A stretch of 16,803 nucleotides of DNA from Isotricha intestinalis (taxonomy: Eukaryota; Ciliophora; Litostomatea; Vestibuliferida; Isotrichidae), in contig JAJJLU010000079.1 of assembly GCA_023807065.1 (NCBI GenBank), forward strand, positions 1 to 16,803, read 5' to 3'. The notes under the pieces are model-generated. The model was not told the DNA's origin. It did no database searches and saw only the letters and a list, made by a program, of their open reading frames with translations. Position numbers and translations under genes: made by a program. Below are positions 1 through 9,259 of the stretch, in pieces (position 1 is the first letter of the stretch; the number at the start of each line of letters is the position of its first letter).

Positions 1-17
1 CCCAATCCCCAATCCCC
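1..17. repeat. Left terminal telomere, C-rich strand (CCCCAAT units)
   Basis: The window opens with about two and a half copies of CCCCAAT and passes directly into AT-rich sequence at 18. The right end carries the exact complement (GGGGATT). C-rich at the left end and G-rich at the right end is the orientation of a linear chromosome read telomere to telomere. C4A2-type repeats are known from ciliates; the extra T is a variant I associate with rumen litostomes, from memory. Confidence 0.85.
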
Positions 18-169
18 ATTTTTATAATTTTATTTAATTTAAAAAATAATGATTAAAAGAAGAATTAAATAAAAGATTATATTGAAATTCATTAAATATA
101 AATATAAAATAAAATATAATTTTTAATTATTTTCAATCTTAATTATACAAAAATGTTATATAAAAAAAC

Positions 170-2257
170 ATGAAAATAAATATTTGGAAAAAATATTCAA
201 AAGAAGGAAAATTAAGTTCATGAACTTATACTTTAGTTTATAAAGCTAAAAATATTGAAATAGGAAATTATGTAGCAATTAAAGAAATAAATAAACAAAA
301 ATATAATACAAATTTGATAAAAGAAAAAATTAAAACAATGAAAATAAATTCAGAAAATAATATAATGATTAATGAAATAATTGATTCAGATAATAGTATT
401 TATTTAATTATGGATTTATGTTTATTTAATTTAGAAGAATATATTAATATGAGGAAAGAACATTTATCAATTGATGAAATAAGAAAAATATTATTAGATT
501 TAAATAAAAGTTTAAAAATAATGAAAGAAAAAGAAATAATTCATGGAAATATTAAACTTTCAAATATTTTAATATCTTTAAATCAATTCAATCAATTATC
601 ATTCAATTTATGTATTTATGATTCAATTCAATTTATTAATCAATTAGATTCAAAATCAATTTTAAATTCAAATACTATTTTATCTAAATCTCCAGAATTT
701 TTAAAAGGAGAAAATATTTCAAATAAAAGTGATATATGGAGTTTAGGAATAATTATTTATTATATGTTATTTAATAAATTTCCTTATGAAGGTAAAACCG
801 AATATCAATTAAATAAAAATATTATATCAAATAAAAAAAAAATAAATGATATTGAAGATAAAGAATTAAAAGATTTATTAATGAAAATGTTAAAAATTGA
901 TTTAAATGAAAGAATAAGTTGGGATGATTATTTTAATCATTCATTTTTTAAAACTAATATTAATATATTTCCTAAATTTCATTTTATATGTAATTATCAT
1001 TTAAAACAATATAATTATTATTGTGTTAATTGTAAACTAAATATTTGTGATAATTGTTTAAATAATCATTTATCACATAAAACTATTCAATTTTATATAA
1101 ATAATGAAAAAGAGAATCATATTTTATGTAAATATAATATTTCAGAAGAAAATATAAATAAACCAATTCAAATTTTAAATTGTTTAGATGAAAAACATAT
1201 GAAAGAAATTGAAGAAGAATATAAAAAAGAAGGATTAGAAGTATTTGGATATGAAATAAATGAAAAAGAAATAAAAGAATGTTGTGAATTATATTTAAAT
1301 GATAAAAAAATAGATTTTAATTTTGAATATATATTTAAGAAAAGTGGAGAATATACTTTAAAAATTAAATTTAAAAAAATATTGAATAATAGTAGTTTTA
1401 TATTTTATAAAATATTTCAATTAACATCTTTAGATTTTTCTAATTTTAATAGCAATAATATTACTACAATGAGAAGTATGTTTTATGAATGTTTTTCATT
1501 AACTTCTTTAAATTTATCTAATTTTAATACTAATAAAGTGACTGATATGGGTAGTATGTTCAATCAATGTTCTTCAATAACTTCTTTAAATTTGACTGAT
1601 TTTAATACTAATAAAGTAAATAATATGTTTGGTATGTTTAATAAATGTTTTTCTTTAACATATTTAAATTTATCTAATTTTAATACTATTAATGTAACTG
1701 ATATGAGTAACATGTTTAATGAATGTTCTTCATTAACTTCTTTAAATTTATCTAATTTTATTACTAATAATGTAACTAATATGTGTGGAATGTTTCAATT
1801 ATGTTTTTCATTAACTTCTTTAAATTTATCTAATTTTATTACTAAAAATGTAACTGATATGAGTTATATGTTTAATAAATGTTTTTCATTAACTTCTTTA
1901 AATTTATCTAATTTTAATACTAAAAATGTAACAGATATGTGTGGTATGTTCAATCAATGTTCTTCATTAACTTCTTTAAATTTATCTAATTTTAATACTA
2001 AAAATGTAACCGATATGTGTGTTATGTTTAATGAATGTTCTTCATTAACTTCTTTAAATTTATCTAATTTTAATACTAATAAAGTAATTAATATGTTTGG
2101 TATGTTTAATAAATGTCATTCATTAACATTTTTAAATTTATCTAAATTTAATACTAATAATGTAACAGAAATGGGTGGTACGTTCAATGGTTTACAAAAT
2201 AATTGTAAGATAATATCCAATGATCATAAAGTAATTTCAATTATAAAAGATTTATAA
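170..2257 (+). CDS. Pseudokinase - B-box - DUF285 leucine-rich repeat protein, with one in-frame TGA
   Basis: The likely start is the ATG at 170, giving about 695 residues if the TGA at 221-223 is read through. A kinase fold comes first. The nucleotide-binding strand keeps the Lys (VAIK, K38). The catalytic loop is HGNIKLSN (H125-N132), so the catalytic Asp is Asn. D151-S-I replaces DFG, SPE replaces APE, and the helix F SDIWSLG motif is normal. This is most likely a pseudokinase. A B-box-like zinc site follows (Cys/His from about residue 274 to 311). The C-terminal third is ten 26-residue DUF285/BspA-type repeats. The TGA falls where the central Gly of the glycine loop is expected (LSS-stop-TYTLVYKAK), which fits a single change from GGA, a sequencing error or true loss. 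If translation is interrupted there, the remaining open frame from 224 has its first ATG at 338. Role is unknown; DUF285 repeats are usually recognition or surface modules, while the B-box suggests an intracellular scaffold. Confidence 0.8.
1421..2200 (+). repeat. Ten tandem 78-bp repeats (DUF285/BspA-type, 26 residues each)
   Basis: Ten units of 78 bp lie in frame. The first begins at 1421 (LTSLDFSNF) and the tenth at 2123 (LTFLNLSKF). The consensus is LTSLNLSNFNT-N-VTDM---MFN-CSS. Central copies are nearly identical at the nucleotide level, including silent positions, which suggests recent duplication or gene conversion. The first unit and the last (which ends NGLQ instead of N-CSS) are the most diverged, as is usual for end caps of solenoids. 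Confidence 0.93.
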
Positions 2258-2856
2258 ATAACAAATAATTATGTTAAAAAGTCAATTAAATTTAATTAAT
2301 ATCTATATTTAATAAATAAATATATATTTATTTTAACTATATCTTAAATCAATTAAAAATTAAATATGGAATCATAGACTTATTTATAGTATTAAAAAAT
2401 AATGATGATTTAATTCTATAGTTTATTTTAATAAAAATAATAATAAAAGAATATCTAAAACAAATTCATTATAATAAAAAAAAATAAATTTTTATAATTT
2501 TATCAGATATTTATTGAATTAAATGTGATTTTAAAACAAATAAATCTGTTAATATTATTTTATTTGTTTTTTCTTATACAAATTAAAATAAAATCACGAA
2601 TAAAAATTCCATTTGTCAAATTTAATAACAACAGAATATTTATGTAAAAATAAAAAAAAGCATTAAATGAAAAAATAATTAATTATTATTTTTTTTTCAT
2701 TCTTTTAAATTACATATTAATAACAATCTAGAATAATGAATAATATACTTATTACTTATGATTTATTCTTTATTATTTGAGATAAAAAATTTTAGTTTTT
2801 TTTTTAAAATTTTTTAGCAGAATATTAGTCTATAGAATATTAAAAATTTAATAAAA
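2258..2856. other. Intergenic region, AT-rich, no gene seen
   Basis: I see no convincing coding frame or RNA gene in this stretch of about 600 bases between two plus-strand genes. It holds A/T runs and imperfect inverted repeats: GTGATTTTA at 2525 pairs with TAAAATCAC ending at 2597, and there is a hairpin-like stretch at 2665-2701. It must contain the end of one transcript and the promoter of the next, but no motif stands out. Confidence 0.6.
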
Positions 2857-5820
2857 ATGAAGTTAATATTTTTCTTAATATTTCTACAAATCAGAAATGT
2901 ATTTAATACTTTAACAATAAATAATATAAATAATGCCAAGTTCTCAGAACCATTTATTTATAATAATAATTTATATATATTATGTAATGGAAAAATTTTA
3001 GATAACTCTAATAATAATGAAGATTTTATAATTGATTCAAAAATTTCCCATTCATCTGAAATTGGAACTCCTTTAATCAAAGATGATTACATTATCACAA
3101 TAAATTTTGATTCAGATAATCAAAATTTTAAATTTGTAAAAATTAAAACGGAAACAGAATCAACATCTTCAACATCAACTGATAGCGGATATATAACATC
3201 AAATTTTTTAAAACTAGCAGATAATAATATATGTTTATTTCAAATGCAATTTGAATCAACTCATTATTATTATGCAAGTTGGATTGATAATGAATATCTA
3301 ATTAATTTAGTTCAATTTAATTCAGATATTACAAAATCAAATGTTATAATTAAAGGAAGAACAATTGATTGTAAAGCTTTTTCATCATATGGAGATATTA
3401 TTTGTATTTATGTTGGATATGATGGTTGTAATTTAAATGTTTATAAAAAAGATATTACAAGTAGTTATTCAGAAACATTAATTCAAAAAATGAATTTAGT
3501 TGAATTAGGATTTGATTGTAATAGTAAATCACAAGGTCAAAAAATTTATAATATTAATGGAAATAAATTTTTAATATGTTATAGTAAATATGAAGATAAT
3601 TCATTTTATTGTATAACCGGTGAACACAATTCAATAAATTCAATCAAAATAAAAAGTAAAACAAGTACTAAAATAATATCTGAATGTTCAATAGGTTATC
3701 ATTATTTTGATATAGGAAAAATTAATTCTAATTATATATTAATATGTACAAAAAATATTGGTTATAAATATATTGTATTCTCAGAAGATTTAAATATAAT
3801 AGGTTCTGAACAGATAAATTCATTTAATGATTGTACTGATTGTACTGATTTTACAATATTACCTTCAATTTTATATTTATCATCAGAAAAAACATTTTTA
3901 ACAATAAATTATTATGATTCTATTAATGATATAACAAAATATTTTGAGTTAGAATCACCTAAATGTAAAACACCAACTACACCTAATATTGCTTCAATTA
4001 ATACTGATATAAATGTAGATATAACAAGTGGAATTGAATCTTATAAAACAGAAGAAGGAGATAAAAAAAAAATTAAAATTTTTATTCCATTAACAGCTAT
4101 TTCAAATATTCAAAAATTCAACTGAATATGTAATAAATGATATTTCTTTACAATTTCAATTTTCAAGTGGTGGAGAATATATTTATTCTTTTTATTTAAT
4201 TGATGATGAATATAAAACAATTAGTAGTGTTTGTACTGGAACAATTAATGTACTTTCTTGTTATGAATCATGTGAAACATGTTCACTAGGACCAAATTTA
4301 CCAAGTCATAGATGTGAAAGTTGTTTAACATCATCTAAATATTATCCACTTATTGAAACAAGAGATGATTCAATAAAAAATTGTTATGATTATACTACAA
4401 TTTTATCTTTAGAACCTGGATATTATTTAGATGAAGAAGAAGGATATTGGTATGAATGTCATATTAAATGTAAAAAATGTATTACATTAGGAGATGATAA
4501 TGATAATAAATGTACTCAATGTCAAGGTGATTTAATATTAGATACTTATAATATTAATAATTGTGTTACTAAATGTGATAAATATTGGAGAAGAGATGAT
4601 AATAAATTAGATCATATATGTTTAGATAAATGTAATGATGATTATCCTTATGAAGTTGAAAATACATATGAATGTGTTAATTCATGTATATCTGCAAATA
4701 ATAATGGAAAAATATATTATTATTATAATGGTAAATGTATTTTAAAATGTCTTGATAATACACTTTGTGATGGATTTACTAGTACTTGTATTATTTTAAA
4801 TAATTTTGATGATTTTTACAATGGAATTACTAATTATATTATATCTAATAGTCCTCCTTCTAATCTTTATATTTATAATGATACTGTTAATTTTATTTTA
4901 TTTAATTCTACTGATGAAAGTATTGAAGATTATAAAAATTTAAGTAATACATATGATTTATCTTTATTAAATTTAAGTAAATGTTTCGAAGATATAAAAA
5001 AAGAATATCAAAGTAGAGAAAATCTTATTTTTTATATTGCATTATTTAATTTAAAAGAGATGATACTCTAACTCCTCAATTTGATTTTATGATATATAAT
5101 CAATATGGTGTTAAATATAAAAATGAAATATGTAATGAAATAACAATATCTAAATCTTTTAAAGATAATATATTATCATCTGATGATTTAATTAATGAAT
5201 ATACTAATAAAAATATTGATACTATTTATTATTCAAAATCAAATAAATTTTATAATGATATTTGTTTTTCTTGTTCAAATGATAGTTATGATATTTTACT
5301 TGAAGATAGATATGAAATATTTCATAATAATACTAATTATTGTTTTTGTGAAGAAAATTACTAATATTGATTTTTCAAATTTTAGAGTTGATTGTATTTG
5401 TTCAAATATTAGTTCTTTTAGTAAATATAATAAAAAAGAATATGAATTATATAAAGAAGAAAAAATAATTTATGATAAAAATTTTCAATTTATGAAATGT
5501 CGTAACTTATTATTTAATAAAGATTTCTTTACAAAAAATTATGAAATTATATTGTCGCATTCTTTTTCCTTACTCAAATTACGAGTTTTATAATATTTTA
5601 TAATTGTGGATTAAATAATATTTTATCTGTATTTAGTACAATAATCAATAATCCTCCTCCAAAATTAAATAATAGAAATAATAATTTAAACAATTCAGAT
5701 AATTATACTTCAAATAATCTTAAAAATTCATATAAGAGTAATAATTTCCAATTTGAAAAAGAATTAAACACAAACTATGAAAATGATAATGATTCTAATG
5801 ATAATAAAATTAAAAAATAA
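2857..5820 (+). pseudogene. Cys-rich type I membrane protein gene interrupted by four frameshifts
   Basis: One continuous coding signal of about 985 residues is spread over alternating frames. The N-terminus (MKLIFFLIFLQIRNVFNT) is a likely signal peptide. A beta-rich ectodomain of about 400 residues follows, then a furin/EGF-like Cys-rich stretch (about 4250-4780), and a further Cys-containing region. A single transmembrane helix comes next (about 5548-5601, IVAFFFLTQITSFIIFY), then an Asn-rich cytosolic tail ending at TAA 5818-5820. The frame changes at A5 4112-4116 (one base too many), A4 5053-5056 (one too few), A4 5354-5357 (one too many) and about 5536-5550 (one too few). No GT...AG short intron fits these points. 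The shifts cancel in pairs and sit mostly in A runs, so indel errors are as likely as real decay. Layout resembles surface proteins expanded in ciliates; no function is assigned. Confidence 0.7.
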
Positions 5821-5981
5821 TTATTTTTTATATAATATTTGAAAATAATTTTATTTATCTTGATTTTAAAAATTTAAAAAAATATATTTTTGTATGCCGA
5901 ATTCAAAAATTAAAAATGATAAAAAAAAATTAAATTTGTTTAATAAAAATAATAATAAATTATCCTATAGTAAAGTTATGG

Positions 5982-6707
5982 TTATTTATTTAAGAATTTT
6001 TTTTTTAATTTTAATTTTTCTTCTAGTGTTGATTTAATTCCATCTTTATATTCATCGAATATTAAACCATATAAATCTTCAGCATTTATATCTAATTCAT
6101 CATCAGATGGGAATTCATTTTGACTAATATTATATTTAGTTCTTTCTTCTTCTCTTCTTTTTTTTCTATCTTCCTTATATTCATTCATAACATTTTGTAA
6201 TACTACTTGACTCATTCCATATTTTTCTAATGCTGTTTTTAAAGGTTTACCAAATTCTGAATCTAAAAAGTCTTTAGTATTTGAATTAGTTACTTGTTCA
6301 AGTTGAGTATTTAAAGCAGCTTTGGCAATTGATGGAGCTTTTTCTAATTTTGAATTTAATTTTTCTAAAGTTACTAGTTTAAGTTTATCTGCTAATACTT
6401 TTCCTATTTCATAAAGTTTATGCATTTTTTCAACTTCAGTTATTATTAATTCTTTTTCTATATCTATTTATTTTAAATTTAATTCTAATAATAATTCTTT
6501 TAATTTATCTTCTTCTAATTTTTCATTAACTGCTTTTGAAACTTTCTGTTCTTTTTCTGATAATAATTTTTAATTTTATATCTAATATTTTTTGTTTTTC
6601 AGATTAACAAACATTAATAATTTCAGGTGCTTTTTCATCTAATTCTTTTAAAATTTCTTTACTTCACGAGGAACTCCAGGAACATCCCCACAACTAGTAC
6701 ATCCCAT
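5982..6707 (-). pseudogene. MGC-type (probably lipid-anchored) helical protein gene, with two frameshifts and two in-frame TAA
   Basis: From ATG 6707 the frame reads MGCTSCGDVPGVPREVK. Met-Gly-Cys with a second nearby Cys is the classic pattern for N-myristoylation plus palmitoylation. The frame is then lost near 6655-6661 (one A short) and regained near 6567-6571 (one base too many). It carries in-frame TAA at 6604-6606 and 6468-6470 before the clean 147-residue stretch that starts at Met 6425 and ends at 5982. The whole product would be about 240 residues, mostly charged helix, with an acidic patch (SDDELDINAEDLYG) and a Lys-rich end. I do not recognise a family. The 6425 Met could start a shorter protein, but the upstream sequence keeps coding character and the lipid-anchor start is unlikely to be chance. 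Confidence 0.6.
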
Positions 6708-6916
6708 TTTTTTTTATTATTTATATTTTATTATTTTTGAATTATTACTAATTTTCAGTTTCATATTAAAAAAAAAGTCTAAAAAAAATTATATTAAAAT
6801 TAATATTAATATTAATACCAATTTAAGATAAAAAAAATAATAATTCATTAAAATTTAAATATATTTTAATTTAAATATTTTAATAAATAATATATATGTT
6901 AATTATTAAAAAAAGT

Positions 6917-6960
6917 ATTGGGGATTGGGCCCAATCCCAAATCCCCAATCCCCTATCCCC
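6917..6960. repeat. Internal head-to-head telomere junction 1
   Basis: ATTGGGGATTGGG (6917-6929) runs directly into CCCAATCCC and further C-rich units up to 6960. The centre is a perfect 18-bp palindrome (6921-6938) whose axis lies between 6929 and 6930. G-rich followed by C-rich is the order expected if the right end of one chromosome is joined to the left end of another. The C-rich side has variant units (CCCAAAT, CCCCTAT). Confidence 0.85.
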
Positions 6961-7124
6961 ATCTATATAATTTTTTGATTTTTGATTTAAATAAATTAAT
7001 TATATAAACATTATTATAAAATTCAAATTAATAAAAAAAATAATTCTTTAAATTTATTTATATTTTTTTTTTTATGATTAAATCAAAATTTTTATTATAT
7101 ATTATAAATATATTGTATTTATTT

Positions 7125-9259
7125 TTATTTATGCTTTTTCTTTTTATTTTTTACTACAATAAATCCATCTTCATCTACTGTAATCTCATTATCATTTTCC
7201 TTTTGAATTCTATTATTTGGATCTTCTTCATATTCTTTATTATAACCATCATTTAAAAAATTAAAATAATGTTCATCTTTTAAATATTTGTATAAATTTT
7301 CATTTGTAACTTCTCTTTTTGTATCATATTTATATTCATAAACTTCATTAAATTCATTATTTTTTTCTTTTATAATTTGATATACTTTCATTCCTAATTC
7401 TTCATCATAAAAATATGCATAAAATTCATAATCATTTGGTTCATCTAAATAAAAATCAGCAGGTTTTATTTTTGTATATGTTATTATTAAATTTTCAATA
7501 ACATGAATTGGTGCTTTTGATTTATTATTTTTTATATAGATTGAATAATTGAATGGATGATATATTTTTACTTTTTTATTCTTTATAAAAAGATAATTTT
7601 TAAATAGAAGTGCAATTAATGATAGATGATATTTTTGATAATGAAATAATTTTAATTGAGATTGTGGTATTTCTATATAACATTGCTTTTTCTTTGTTTT
7701 TTTATTTATTTTATATACTTTTTTAACCTTTATATTATGATATAATGTCAACCATTCATTAAAATCATCATAATCATCTTCTTTTATTTGTATATGATAA
7801 ATTTTTTCTTTTATATTTTCTTCTTCTTTATTTTCTTCATTCTTCTTTTCTTCTTCTTTATTATCTTCATTCTTCTTTTCTTCTTCTTTATTTTCTTCTT
7901 TCTTCTTTTCATCTTCTTTATTTTCTTCAACTTTATTTTCTTCCTCTTTATTTTCTTCAACTTTATTTTCTTCTTCTTTATTTTCTTCAACTTTATTTTC
8001 TTCATTCTTCTTTTCTTCAACTTTATTTTCTTCAACTTTATTTTCTTCTTCTTTATTTTCTTCTTTCTTCTTTTCATCTTCTTTATTTCCTTCAACTTTA
8101 TTTTCTTTATTATCATCATTTTTATCTTGACCTGTTTTAACATACTCAATTCTATTTTTAGCATCAAAAACATATCTATACAATTCATTTTCAAATTTAA
8201 TAACATTATCAATTTTTTCTTGTGCCATTTCAATAGTATCAATATAATACTTAACGGGAATTTCCTTTTTCGGTTCTTCACTCCCATCAATTTGACAATT
8301 AGGAGACAAAATTTTCATTTCTGCATCACTAATATTTTTCAACCCTTGAAAAGCTTCATTAATATTTCTCAACCTTTCCGCCTTAACACACTCTTCATTA
8401 CATTCCAAAATAAAACCTTCCTTATTATCTTTCCTTAAATCCTCATTAATTTTTTTAACATACTCACATTTAAAATATTTACTAACAGTCCCACATTTAC
8501 ATTTAATCAAAACATTCTCATCACAAGCATATTATTCACAATCACTTTCCCCATGACATTTCTTCTTACATAAATGTTGACATAAAATTAAATTTCTCCC
8601 ACAAGTTAATTTACAAACATATTTCTCATCATATTCTTTATTATGAACATGACAAATTAATTTACAAAAATGAACACCACAATTTAAAATAGAATCACAA
8701 ATATTATCACATAAAACATCATTAATATCACCACATTTAACATTTTGTATAATTTTTTTACCACATCTACATTTTTTAAAAGTTAAATATTCACAAGGTG
8801 GACATTCACCATCATGACATTTTAAAGGACAAGGATGTTCACTTTTTCTTTTTCTTGAACAAGGATATTGACAATTAATTTTAGTACCACATATATATGG
8901 AGGTTTAATTATTGTTTTACCACATTCACATATTAAATCTCCTTCTCTTATTATATATGCACATGGTTTACATTTTCCTTTATGACAATAATTTTCACAT
9001 GTGTGTTTATTACATGATAGTAATTTATTACATATTTTAAAACATAAATGATAACCATTTGGATCTTGTAATGAATAATTTGTTATTCTTATATTACGAA
9101 GTTCACAACATATTCTTTCACAACGATGTATATCACAATTTTTTTTTGTTTTACATATTCTATTACATTTTTCTAATTCTTTTTCTTTTACTATACCAAA
9201 AAATCTAATATGTCTTCTGGGTAGTTTAATTTAAAACAATATGTTTCTATTTTTTTATT
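7125..9259 (-). CDS. NFX1-type zinc-finger protein, 5' end missing, one frameshift and one in-frame TAA
   Basis: Reading on the minus strand from about 9259, the product has a row of Cys/His fingers of NFX1 type (for example CHKGKCKPC, CHDGECPPC, CRCGK, CKCG). It closes with ECNEECVKAERLRNINEAF, which matches the conserved finger-end signature of the NFX1/NFXL family. Then come an acidic/Lys low-complexity region (7823-8102 in DNA) and a C-terminal domain of about 220 residues ending DEDGFIVVKNKKKKHK. NFX1 proteins act as nuclear regulators or ubiquitin ligases. The RING usually found ahead of the fingers is only hinted at (ETYCFKLNYPEDILDF). The frame breaks in an A6 run at 9198-9203 (one base short) and at TAA 8532-8534. 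No ATG precedes the fingers in any frame, and the readable region abuts the stop of the upstream gene, so the 5' part seems lost. Confidence 0.8.
7823..8102 (-). repeat. Low-complexity EENK/VEENK/EEKK repeat inside the NFX1-like gene
   Basis: An imperfect tandem array (plus strand TTCTTCTTTATTTTCTTC and relatives, unit about 18 bp) encodes alternating Glu-Glu-Asn-Lys and Glu-Glu-Lys-Lys blocks. It links the finger region to the C-terminal domain and is probably disordered or a single long charged helix. The same stretch gives long but meaningless open frames in other phases. Confidence 0.9.

Larger units (their letters stand above)
1..6929. other. Unit A: putative macronuclear minichromosome of three genes
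   Basis: The segment is bounded by C-rich telomeric repeats on the left (1-17) and G-rich telomeric repeats on the right (6917-6929). It carries the pseudokinase/DUF285 gene, the interrupted Cys-rich membrane gene and the interrupted MGC-protein gene. The unit is inferred from the orientation of the repeats. It would be about 6.9 kb, a plausible size for a ciliate macronuclear chromosome. Confidence 0.6.

Noticed and set aside
4100..5560. Short introns as the cause of the frame changes in the Cys-rich gene
   Set aside because: Coding is continuous up to each shift and resumes within one base; no GT...AG pair of suitable spacing is present at the breaks.
6917..6960. CRISPR array or bacterial repeat
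   Set aside because: The repeats are 7-bp telomeric units without spacers, and the flanking genes are eukaryotic.
7074..7256. Small hydrophobic plus-strand frame at the start of unit B
   Set aside because: It overlaps the 3' end of the NFX1-like gene in antisense and is simple A/T-derived Ile/Phe/Leu sequence.
7788..8438. Long plus-strand Phe/Ile-rich open frame (and a Lys-rich minus-strand frame over 7811-8290)
   Set aside because: Both are shadows of the low-complexity EENK repeat of the NFX1-like gene. The real frame is supported by zinc-finger signatures and by the C-terminal domain.
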